DNA of 64,000 bases from Pirellulales bacterium. GTDB lineage: Bacteria; Planctomycetota; Planctomycetia; Pirellulales; JAEUIK01. Below the pieces are notes generated by a model. That model had not been told where the DNA came from and searched no databases. It saw only the letters and a program-made list of their open reading frames with translations. Made by a program: the position numbers and the translations under genes. The DNA is taken from assembly GCA_019694435.1 (NCBI GenBank), contig JAIBBZ010000014.1, positions 1 through 64,000 on the forward strand, given 5' to 3'. Positions 23,652 through 31,492 of this stretch are shown piece after piece. How positions within the stretch are numbered: position 1 is the stretch's first letter; each line of letters starts with the position of its first letter.

Positions 23652-25871
23652 ATGCTATCGCGTGCTTCGGACCTAACCAAACATCCCGGCCCACTCACAG
23701 GACTCGCAGCCGTGGTCAACGATGCACCGGCCGGCGCGGTGCGTCGCTGGCTCCAGCGGCCCGTCGACGGGGCGAGCCTCGCCGCCTTCCGCATCGGCTT
23801 CGGGCTCACGGTGATCTATCTGTTGGGCTCGTTTCTCGTACCCCGCGCCGGAGGGCGCAACTGGATCGATCTGCTGCTCACCGGGCCGGAAACGCGGTGG
23901 CACTTTCCGTATCCCTACCTGACTTGGATCAGGCCCCTGCCCGAGCCGGGCACGACGCTCGTGTTCCTCATCGCCCTGGGGGCGGCCATCTGCCTCACGT
24001 TGGGGCTCGCCTATCGCGTGGCGAGCAGCCTGTTGCTCGTTGCCTTCAGCTCTATCTGGCTGATGGACGCGTCGCTCTACGGCAATCACTTTCCGCTGAC
24101 GGTCGTGTTTCTGGCGTGCCTGGCGATGGTGCCCGCCGCACGCGCCGGGTCGATCGACGCGTGGCTGGCGCGCCGTCGCGGCCGCGCCCACGATGCGCTG
24201 GTACCTTGGTGGGCGATTCTGCTGCTGCGCGTTCAGACCGGGCTGGTCTATTTCTACGGTGGCGTCGCCAAGCTCCATGCCGATTGGTTCGCCGGCGAAC
24301 CCTTGCGGATGTGGCTCGCGGCCCGTGAGACCGTGTCGCCTGTAGAACGAGTGCTCGGCGCGGCGGCGGCCGCAAGGATGCACGCGGTCCTGGCACAACC
24401 CTGGGCCGCCTGGTTCTTCTCGTACGGCGGATTGATCTTCGATCTGACGGTCCCCCTGCTGCTCGCCTGGCGGCGAACGCGCGTCCTGGCGCTCGTATTG
24501 ATGACCGGCTTCCACGCGTTCAACTTCGTGTTCATTGCCCAAGTCGGGCTCGTGGCGGTGATGGCGTTTTGGGCCACGCTGATCTTTTGCGAGCCCGACT
24601 GGCCCCGGCGTTTCTGGCCCTGGCATCGCCCCGCGGCGGAACTTCCCGCGACATCGCTGCCGCGGATCGGCCGCTTGAAGACGACCGTGCTGTGCGTCTG
24701 GATTGCCTTTCAGGTCCTCTGGCCGCTACGCCAATTCCTGATCGCGGGCGACGCCTATTGGACCGACGAAGGTACCCGGGCCAGTTGGTTCCTGATGACC
24801 CGGAACAAGACAACCGCGCTGGCCCAATTCCGCGCGGTCGATCCGCAGGTCCAAGCCGTGGCGACTCCCACAGGGCCGGCGGTCGATTGGCAGGCGTGGC
24901 GGGGCATGCAGCCGCCCGTCGAGCTGATCGACGTCGACGCGCGGCAAGTCGTCTGGGCGTCCCTTCCCGAGGTTTTCGCCACGTATGAGCCCCTGATCGG
25001 CGAGCGGTTGTTCTACAACCCGGAGGCCAGGGGTATTTCAACGTACGGTGCTGCCGCGGCGCGCGCCAACGAGTTGTGGCTCGCGCGTTTCGGCCGGCGC
25101 CTGCAATTGACGAAGACCGAGTCGCTCGAAGAGCTGCTCGATCAGCTCGGCCGGGCGGCGATCGCCAAGCCAGGCCAGAACGCGGCCGAACACGCGAGCT
25201 ACCTTCAGAACCTGGCGATCGCGCGAACGCGGCTGCAAGAACAGTACGCCGCGACCGATGCCGACGCGTGGCTCAGCCATTACCGCGCGACGATCGCCGC
25301 ACTCGATCGCTGCCAGGCGTTTGCGGAACACCGGCCTGCACTTGTCACGACCTTGGTGCGCTGTGCGCCGCTCGGTTTGCAAGGCTACCGCCGCGAGGGG
25401 CTGCGGCCCTTGTTGATCGGCGATGCGGGCCTGGTCGGACTGGGCCATCGCGTCGCGTGGCGTGTGCAACGCGATCGCTGGCCGGGTCATCTGCCGACCT
25501 ATGGCGACACGCGGCTCCTCGAAGCTCGTTATTGGCGCGACCTGCCGTCGCTCGTGCCGATCATCGCGCCCGACGGTAGCGTGGCGTTTCTCTGGAACTA
25601 CACGCATGAGCTGAACGACCACCAGATCGAGGCGCTGGAGCTGTTGCCGCCGCTGGCCGGGCCGCTCGCGCAACACATCGCCGACTGGTGGCAGCAAACC
25701 CAGCGCCGACGCCCCCGGGTGTACGGCTCGGCGCTGGTGGCCCTCAACCGACGGCCTTTGCTGCAGGTCTTCGATCCCACGGTTGATATTGCCGCGGAAC
25801 CTTACCGCGTCTGGCGACATAATCCGTGGATCACGCTCGAGCCGCCTCGAACAACACCACGCTCGCCGTGA
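23652..25871 (+). CDS. HTTM-domain (vitamin K-dependent gamma-carboxylase-like) membrane protein
   Basis: Multi-pass membrane protein of the HTTM family related to gamma-glutamyl carboxylase. Residues about 35-330 hold several hydrophobic helices with family-typical strings: ASLAAFRIGFGLTVIYL, SSIWLMDASLYGNHFPLT, LLLRVQTGLVYFYGGVAKLHADW and FHAFNFVFIAQVGLVA. The C-terminal 400 residues are soluble and probably extracytoplasmic, with a second lumenal-type domain that includes RASWFLMTRNKTTALAQF. A carboxylation role in bacteria is unproven; the catalytic activity is unknown. Length 739 aa is typical. ATG at 23652. Its 3' end overlaps the FIST gene on the other strand by 41 bases. Confidence 0.82.
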   Translation: MLSRASDLTKHPGPLTGLAAVVNDAPAGAVRRWLQRPVDGASLAAFRIGFGLTVIYLLGSFLVPRAGGRNWIDLLLTGPETRWHFPYPYLTWIRPLPEPGTTLVFLIALGAAICLTLGLAYRVASSLLLVAFSSIWLMDASLYGNHFPLTVVFLACLAMVPAARAGSIDAWLARRRGRAHDALVPWWAILLLRVQTGLVYFYGGVAKLHADWFAGEPLRMWLAARETVSPVERVLGAAAAARMHAVLAQPWAAWFFSYGGLIFDLTVPLLLAWRRTRVLALVLMTGFHAFNFVFIAQVGLVAVMAFWATLIFCEPDWPRRFWPWHRPAAELPATSLPRIGRLKTTVLCVWIAFQVLWPLRQFLIAGDAYWTDEGTRASWFLMTRNKTTALAQFRAVDPQVQAVATPTGPAVDWQAWRGMQPPVELIDVDARQVVWASLPEVFATYEPLIGERLFYNPEARGISTYGAAAARANELWLARFGRRLQLTKTESLEELLDQLGRAAIAKPGQNAAEHASYLQNLAIARTRLQEQYAATDADAWLSHYRATIAALDRCQAFAEHRPALVTTLVRCAPLGLQGYRREGLRPLLIGDAGLVGLGHRVAWRVQRDRWPGHLPTYGDTRLLEARYWRDLPSLVPIIAPDGSVAFLWNYTHELNDHQIEALELLPPLAGPLAQHIADWWQQTQRRRPRVYGSALVALNRRPLLQVFDPTVDIAAEPYRVWRHNPWITLEPPRTTPRSP

Positions 25872-27024
25872 AGCCGTGAATGAAATTGCGCCCGCCGACG
25901 GGTCCCAGCTCTCCCTGGGCGAAGAAGCCGGCCAACGGCAACGGACCGAGCAGTTCCTGGCAGGTTGCCGCGTCGTGGTGGGGCGATTCAAACAAGCGCG
26001 TACCCCGTCCGTTGCAGGTGAATAGCAAGGCCCCGGCCGGGCGTTGCACGCCACGCGCCGCGGACAACAGCGCACGCAGATCGTCGTCGGCCGTGGCCGC
26101 ATCGCGGATGTGAAACTGCACGGTCTGACCGACGCGGACATAATCGCCCACGGCCACGGCGCCCGACTGGGGGTCAGCGCCAAGGACGTTGCGCACCAGG
26201 AAGTCGCCGCGTTCGAAGCGATCTTGATACTCGTTGATCACGCGCCCGAGATGCAGTCCTTGCTGCACCTGGCGCTGTTCGTCGGGCGACAACCCGGCGT
26301 ACACCTCTTGCAGTTGCTCCAGGGCGGGCCGGCCGCCGAGCTGCTGCACGACGTTCTGCTCGGCCTTGGTCACGACGAACGTCCGCCCCACGGGCCGACA
26401 CCCTTGCGACACGATGGGGCGCAAGCGGACAGGTCCGTCGACGAGCACCGCAACCGCGCCATCGGCGTGGGCCTGATCGTCGAGCCAGAGGACGTTTTGC
26501 TCGGGGCTATGGGCGCCGCTGGCCATGCCGCCAACCACGGGAACGCCTGGATGCTGCTCGGACACGTTGTCCAACAGCAGTTCGACAGGAAAAGAAAAGG
26601 GTTCGCCGAGCACCAGCAAAGCGCTCTGGTCGGACCACACCGCGGACAGCTCATCCGGCCAACCGACGATCGCGCCGCCGTCGGCCTGGCGATTGAACGA
26701 CAGGTGAATGGGCACGAGCTTGACGCCCGGCAGCACCGCGAGCCAAAGGACCAGCGCAGGTCCCGACTCGAATTCAAGCTCGCCGCAGGCCAGCGATTCG
26801 CCTGTGCAGCCGATCAGGCAGCGAACACCCGTTCGCGCACGTATCTTGGCGGCCAACTCTTCGGCAGCGCTGCGATGATCATGGGTTGCAAACACGACGC
26901 CCAGATCGGGCGTCGCGCCGAGCTGTTCCAGGGCCGATGCAGTGCACTGCTCGACCGCGTCCGCCGTGTCGGCCAGCGTCGAGACGACGACAACGGCTCG
27001 CAGGGCGCCAGGTGAATCGGCCAT
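25831..27024 (-). CDS. FIST domain sensory protein
   Basis: FIST N and C domain protein, a ligand-binding module found in signal transduction and thought to bind small molecules such as amino acids. Residues about 20-220 form the N domain (PDLGVVFATHDHR, LIGCTGESLACGELE, VPVVGGMASGAHSPEQNVL); about 225-380 form the C domain (GCRPVGRTFVVTKAEQN, GDYVRVGQTVQFHIRD, GALLFTCNGRGTRLF, GFFAQGELGPVGGRNFIHGFTA split over two strands). No attached kinase, cyclase or chemoreceptor domain, so it acts alone or with an unseen partner. ATG at 27024. 397 aa is normal. It is divergent from the sulfatase at 27128 across about 100 bases, and its tail overlaps the HTTM gene. Confidence 0.9.
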   Translation of the reverse strand: MADSPGALRAVVVVSTLADTADAVEQCTASALEQLGATPDLGVVFATHDHRSAAEELAAKIRARTGVRCLIGCTGESLACGELEFESGPALVLWLAVLPGVKLVPIHLSFNRQADGGAIVGWPDELSAVWSDQSALLVLGEPFSFPVELLLDNVSEQHPGVPVVGGMASGAHSPEQNVLWLDDQAHADGAVAVLVDGPVRLRPIVSQGCRPVGRTFVVTKAEQNVVQQLGGRPALEQLQEVYAGLSPDEQRQVQQGLHLGRVINEYQDRFERGDFLVRNVLGADPQSGAVAVGDYVRVGQTVQFHIRDAATADDDLRALLSAARGVQRPAGALLFTCNGRGTRLFESPHHDAATCQELLGPLPLAGFFAQGELGPVGGRNFIHGFTASVVLFEAARA

Positions 27025-27127
27025 CAGACAGGCTCGCGTTTGCAAAGGCGTACATACATTCGGCGGCCCGTTGGCGGCGCCGAACGACCGGATTCATAAT
27101 ACCGGTTCACCCCGGCGGGCCAATCGT

Positions 27128-28864
27128 ATGCTGTTGCGAATCGGGATTTGTTGTTCGTGGTTGGCGTGCGTCGTGCCGTGCCTGGCCGCGGCGCCACCCA
27201 ATGTGGTACTGATCATTACCGACGACCAGGGGTATGGCGATCTGAGCTGCCACGGCAACCCCCTGGTGCGCACGCCGCGCATCGACTCGCTCGCCGCCGA
27301 AGGGGCAGAGTTCAGTCATTTCTATGTTTCGCCAGTCTGCAGCCCGACGCGGTCGAGCCTGCTGACGGGGCGCTACAACTACCGCACAGGCATCGTCGAT
27401 ACGTTCGTCGGCCGCTCGATGATGCACGCCGACGAAGAGACGTTGGCTGAGACGCTTGCGGCGGCCGGTTATCGAACCGGAATCTTCGGCAAATGGCACC
27501 TGGGTGACAACGTGCCGCTGCGCCCGCAAGACCAGGGTTTCCAGGAAGTGCTTGTGCACGGCGGCGGCGGCATCGGCCAGCCGGCCGATCCACCGGGCAA
27601 CCACTACCAGGACCCCAGCCTGCTGCACAACGGAATTCGTGAGGCGCGCCAGGGCTACTGCACCGACATCTTCACCAACGCCGCCTTGCAGTTCATCGAG
27701 CAGGGCGACCCGCGGCCGTTTTTTGTTTATCTGGCTTATAACTGCCCGCACGATCCGCTCGAGGTGCCCGACGAAGACCTGGCGCGATTTGCCCAGGAAG
27801 ACACCAGCCAGGCGCGGTTTGCGGTGCCCGGCTGGCAGTCGCCCGAACCGTATCCGCGCGAGGCCATGATTCGCGTCTATGGAATGGTCGAGCGCATCGA
27901 CCGCAACGTGGGCCGCGTGCTCGATCGACTGGCCGCGCTCGGGCAGGCCGAAAACACGATCGTCTGGTTTCTGACCGACAACGGTCCTGCGCAGCCGCGA
28001 TTCAACGCCGGACTTCGTGGGAGCAAGGGCACCGTCTACGAAGGCGGAATTCGCGTGCCGAGCCTGGTGCGTTGGCCGGCACGAATTGCTCCCCACACGG
28101 TGATCGCCGACCCGGTTGCGCATCTCGACGTCGCGCCGACCCTGGCTGCCGCGTGCGGCGCAAAACAGCAAGGCCCCCGGCCGGTGGATGGTATCAACCT
28201 GTTGCCACGGCTGGTCGGCGAGCAACCAGCGGCCGTTGAACCGCGGCTGTTGTTCTTCCAGTGGCACCGCGGCGACGTGCCCGAGCGCTACCGCGCGTGC
28301 ACGGTGCGCGGCCCGCGCTACAAGCTCGTCCAATCGGGCGGCAGCTTTCAACAGGCCCTGCCCGCGGAGTTGCGTTGGGAGCTGTATGACCTGGCCGACG
28401 ATCCGTTCGAGCTCGAAGACATCGCGGCCCGGCAGCCCGAGCTGGTGGCCGAAATGCGCGCAGCCTACGACGCCTGGTTCGACAGCGTGCGCGACGAGCG
28501 CAAATTCGCTCCGCCACGAATCTTCGTCGGCGACCCCCGCGAAAACCCCGTCACTCTGACGCGCCAGGACTGGCGTGGGCCCGCGTCGGGTTGGACGCCC
28601 AAGAGCCAGGGCCACTGGGAAATCGATATCCGCGAGGCCGGGCGTTATACGGTCCGCGTGCGTTTCGCCCCTGTCAATAAGCCGGTGGCCGTGCGGCTGC
28701 TGCTGGGGCAGCAAGCCTGGACAGCGCACGTCGGCCAGGGGGCTGCCGAGGCCGTGTTCACGGCACTCGAGTGGCCCGGTGGTCCGCAACGTCTGCAGGC
28801 CGCCAGTGGCGCAGACGACGCCCACCTGGCGACGCAATACCTCGACATTTCGCGAATCGAATGA
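27128..28864 (+). CDS. Secreted sulfatase with C-terminal beta domain
   Basis: Formylglycine sulfatase. Signal peptide (IGICCSWLACVVPCLAAA). Core motifs: NVVLIITDDQGYGDLSCHG (calcium Asp pair), CSPTR near residue 75 (formylglycine site), LTGRYNYRTG, GKWHLGDN near 120 and LTDNGPAQPRF near 280. The sulfatase core ends near residue 460; the remaining about 110 residues (GHWEIDIREAGRYTVRVRFAP onwards) form an extra beta domain that resembles carbohydrate-binding or DUF-type C-termini of planctomycete sulfatases. 578 aa. ATG at 27128. Its TGA is followed after one base by the ATG of the CPBP protease, so the two genes are coupled, an unusual pairing. Confidence 0.93.
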   Translation: MLLRIGICCSWLACVVPCLAAAPPNVVLIITDDQGYGDLSCHGNPLVRTPRIDSLAAEGAEFSHFYVSPVCSPTRSSLLTGRYNYRTGIVDTFVGRSMMHADEETLAETLAAAGYRTGIFGKWHLGDNVPLRPQDQGFQEVLVHGGGGIGQPADPPGNHYQDPSLLHNGIREARQGYCTDIFTNAALQFIEQGDPRPFFVYLAYNCPHDPLEVPDEDLARFAQEDTSQARFAVPGWQSPEPYPREAMIRVYGMVERIDRNVGRVLDRLAALGQAENTIVWFLTDNGPAQPRFNAGLRGSKGTVYEGGIRVPSLVRWPARIAPHTVIADPVAHLDVAPTLAAACGAKQQGPRPVDGINLLPRLVGEQPAAVEPRLLFFQWHRGDVPERYRACTVRGPRYKLVQSGGSFQQALPAELRWELYDLADDPFELEDIAARQPELVAEMRAAYDAWFDSVRDERKFAPPRIFVGDPRENPVTLTRQDWRGPASGWTPKSQGHWEIDIREAGRYTVRVRFAPVNKPVAVRLLLGQQAWTAHVGQGAAEAVFTALEWPGGPQRLQAASGADDAHLATQYLDISRIE

Positions 28865-28865
28865 C

Positions 28866-29597
28866 ATGACTGCTCATGCCGAAACCCTGCCGCGCGTGAA
28901 TGCGGGTGCACAAATCGCGGCGCTCGCCTTCGCGATGTTGTTCCCCACGCTGGGCACTTGGCTGTACTTCGTCGCACTCGCCGGTCACGAGTCGATGCGC
29001 GCCGGCTACACGGTGGCGAAGCTCGTGCAATTCTTCTTTCCCGCGATCTGGGTGCTGCTGGTCCTGGGCCAGAGACCGCGTTGGGCGTCGCCGCGCAAGC
29101 GCGACCTGCTCGCAGGCGCCGCGTTTGGCGGGGTAGTTTGTGCCGGCATGCTCGCGCTGTACTTCGGCGTGTTCGCCGGCGGCGACTATGCCGCGCAGTT
29201 TCGCGAAGCGCTCCGCGCCAAGCTCGCCGACTTTGGTACGACGACCCCGTTCACCTTTTTTGCGCTGGCGGCGTTCTACAGCCTGATTCATTCACTGCTC
29301 GAAGAATACTATTGGCGGTGGTTCGTGTTTGGTCAGTTGCGCGGCGTCGTTTCGCTGGGTTGGGCCGTGGCGCTTTCGAGCCTGGCCTTTATGGCGCACC
29401 ATGTGCTGGTCGTGTCGATCTATGTCGACGATTGGACGGTACGGGCTTTGCTTTCCGCTGCCGTCGCCATCGGCGGAGCGGTCTGGGCCGTGATGTACCA
29501 CCGCAGCGGATCGCTCTACGGACCGTGGGCCGGGCACCTGTTGATCGACGCGGGGATCATGGCCGTGGGCGGCCACCTCGCGTTTGGCGCCGCGTGA
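28866..29597 (+). CDS. CPBP-family intramembrane metalloprotease
   Basis: Integral membrane glutamic/metalloprotease of the CAAX-protease (Rce1)/bacteriocin-processing family. Around seven hydrophobic helices; the signature EEYYWRWFVFGQL (EExxxR) near residue 142 carries the catalytic glutamates, and FMAHHVLVV and HLLIDAGI hold the later conserved His and Asp/Asn motifs. Length 243 aa is typical. ATG at 28866 lies one base after the stop of the sulfatase gene, so expression is coupled. The substrate is unknown. It is convergent with tsaB, whose stop lies 14 bases away. Confidence 0.88.
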   Translation: MTAHAETLPRVNAGAQIAALAFAMLFPTLGTWLYFVALAGHESMRAGYTVAKLVQFFFPAIWVLLVLGQRPRWASPRKRDLLAGAAFGGVVCAGMLALYFGVFAGGDYAAQFREALRAKLADFGTTTPFTFFALAAFYSLIHSLLEEYYWRWFVFGQLRGVVSLGWAVALSSLAFMAHHVLVVSIYVDDWTVRALLSAAVAIGGAVWAVMYHRSGSLYGPWAGHLLIDAGIMAVGGHLAFGAA

Positions 29598-29611
29598 GCC
29601 GCGGAAATGAA

Positions 29612-30304
29612 TCAGCCCGATCGACGCAGATCGAGCTGCTCTTCGGCGGCGCTGCGCCGCACGTAGTTCGGCACCAGCCGCAGGACGTCGTCGAATTCGC
29701 CGCGCGCGGCGCGTTGCCACGCGAGCCGTGCCACGGTTGCCGCGCGCGGCCGCCAGCAGTCGCGCGGCACGACGGTGACGCCCGGCGCTACCAGAGTGCC
29801 CGAGGATTCCAGCGCAGGGCCCGAAACCGCACTGCCCGAATGGCAGTTTGCCAGCCACCGCGAACGATCGACAATGGCGACCGGCTCGACGACTTGCCAG
29901 GCGCCGGCCGTGTCGCGCAAGTAGCGCGCGGCGTACACCTGCCCACGCTGCGCATCGATGCCGACGTGCAGGTCGTCGATCGACTCGGGGGCCTGCGCGG
30001 CAATCGTCTCCAGGCTGCCGACGCCGATGCACTTTGCCGCCAGCGCGTAGGCCAGTGTCTTGGCAGTGACGACGCCGACGCGCGTTCCGGTGAACGAGCC
30101 GGGCCCCGTGATCACGGCGACAACATCCAACTCGCGCGCGGACCAGCCGGCCTGAGCGAGCGCATCGCGTATGCCCGGCGCCAACGATTGAGCGCTCCGC
30201 TTTTGGGGGGCGAGCGCCAGTTCAAGGACGATCTGCTCGTCCTGTGCCAGGGCCAGCGAGCCATTCTGACCCAGCGTTTCCAGGGCGAGCAGTCTTAAGG
30301 GCAT
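29612..30304 (-). CDS. tsaB: tRNA threonylcarbamoyladenosine biosynthesis protein TsaB
   Basis: Non-catalytic partner of TsaD (with TsaE) in attaching threonylcarbamoyl to A37 of ANN-decoding tRNAs. ASKHA-fold protein: RLLALETLGQNGSLAL at the N-terminus, AQSLAPGIRDALAQAGW, and the dimerisation motif VITGPGSFTGTRVGVVTAKT near residue 68-87 that is diagnostic of TsaB. HVGIDAQRGQVYAARY follows. 230 aa from the ATG at 30304, chosen because it directly precedes the first beta strand (PLRLLALET); the frame continues upstream but not plausibly. The gene is single here; tsaD and tsaE are not in the window. Confidence 0.92.
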   Translation of the reverse strand: MPLRLLALETLGQNGSLALAQDEQIVLELALAPQKRSAQSLAPGIRDALAQAGWSARELDVVAVITGPGSFTGTRVGVVTAKTLAYALAAKCIGVGSLETIAAQAPESIDDLHVGIDAQRGQVYAARYLRDTAGAWQVVEPVAIVDRSRWLANCHSGSAVSGPALESSGTLVAPGVTVVPRDCWRPRAATVARLAWQRAARGEFDDVLRLVPNYVRRSAAEEQLDLRRSG

Positions 30305-30582
30305 GGTCGAATCGAGTGGCGCCAGAAATCGCCGAACGAGGTTACGCCGCAACATTGCGGTAGGGGTCCCGTCCAAGATGTGCAATCACGCTCGCGGGAG
30401 CAAGTCGCGCGGCTTGACCCTCGCAATTGGGGGGCATAGACTGCCTGTTTCAGCCCTATGTCGAGGCATTTGGACGTGCATGCCCCGGCAGACAACTTGC
30501 ACAAGTGCAAATTGGCCGATTTGCGCAGACGCAGATCGGGCGACCGTTTTGGGGCTCACACCTTGGGCCGGGGTTGCGTGAC

Positions 30583-31332
30583 GTGCGGCGTGCACTCATC
30601 AGCGACATACACAGCAACCTCGAGGCCCTGCGCGCGGTCCTCGACGATATCAACCAGCAAGGTATCACCGAGGTCTACTGTCTCGGCGACATCGTCGGCT
30701 ATGGACCCAATCCGCGCGAATGCATCGATCTGGTGATGGATTGCCAGGTGTGCTTGCTGGGCAACCATGATCAGGGCGCGCTGTTCGACCCGGAAGGTTT
30801 CAACTCCGGGGCCGAGCGTGCGATTTTCTGGACCCGGCAGCAACTCGAAGACGGGCAGGGCGATCCGGACAAGACGGCCCTCCGGTGGGAATTCCTGGGC
30901 GAACTGCCGCGCAGCCGCCGCGAAGATGGGCTGCTCTTCGTCCACGGTTCGGCCCGCAATCCCTTGAGCGAATACGTCTTTCCCGAGGACGTCTTCAATA
31001 AGCGCAAAATCGAGAAGATTTTTTCGCTCGTGGAGCGGTATTGCTTCCAGGGACATACGCATGTCCCGGGGGTGTTTACCCAGGGTTTGCAATTCTTCCC
31101 GCCCGAGGAGATCGGGTACCAGTATCGCCTGGGCAATGAAAAGGCGATGATCAACGTAGGTTCGGTCGGTCAGCCGCGCGACGGCGACAACCGTGCATGC
31201 TACGTCGTCCTCGAGGGCGACCTGCTCACGTACCGTCGCGTGGATTACGACTTCAGCCGGACGATCCAAAAGATTTACGATACGCCCGAGTTGGACAACT
31301 TCCTGGGCGACCGCCTCCGCACCGGGCGTTGA
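30583..31332 (+). CDS. Metallophosphoesterase (calcineurin-like, YfcE/MPP group)
   Basis: Cytoplasmic dinuclear metal phosphoesterase. All five motifs are present in order: ALISDIHSN (DxH), [13 protein letters not shown] (GDxxGY), LLGNHDQG (GNHD), [11 protein letters not shown] (VH) and [12 protein letters not shown] (GHTH). The substrate is not predictable. The GTG at 30583 directly precedes the first strand; upstream codons in the same frame look non-coding, so the longer reading from 30427 is rejected. 249 aa. It lies 150 bases upstream of yidC on the same strand and is divergent from tsaB; the 280-base gap between them shows no clear promoter. Confidence 0.88.
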   Translation: MRRALISDIHSNLEALRAVLDDINQQGITEVYCLGDIVGYGPNPRECIDLVMDCQVCLLGNHDQGALFDPEGFNSGAERAIFWTRQQLEDGQGDPDKTALRWEFLGELPRSRREDGLLFVHGSARNPLSEYVFPEDVFNKRKIEKIFSLVERYCFQGHTHVPGVFTQGLQFFPPEEIGYQYRLGNEKAMINVGSVGQPRDGDNRACYVVLEGDLLTYRRVDYDFSRTIQKIYDTPELDNFLGDRLRTGR

Positions 31333-31492
31333 TCGGTGTGTACACCCGCGGTAGCCAATCGCTGCAGACCCGGCGGCGGCGGCGCGGAGAGGGCCGCGAG
31401 GCAACCCACGCGGTAAATCGACCCGCGGTGCATTCCCTTGCACCGCTCAGACCACGACCGAGCCGGCGCAGAGCCGATGGATGATTGAAGCC

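Noticed and set aside
30427..30582. Extended N-terminus of the metallophosphoesterase
   Set aside because: The upstream codons lack family similarity and the GTG at 30583 precedes the first strand exactly.
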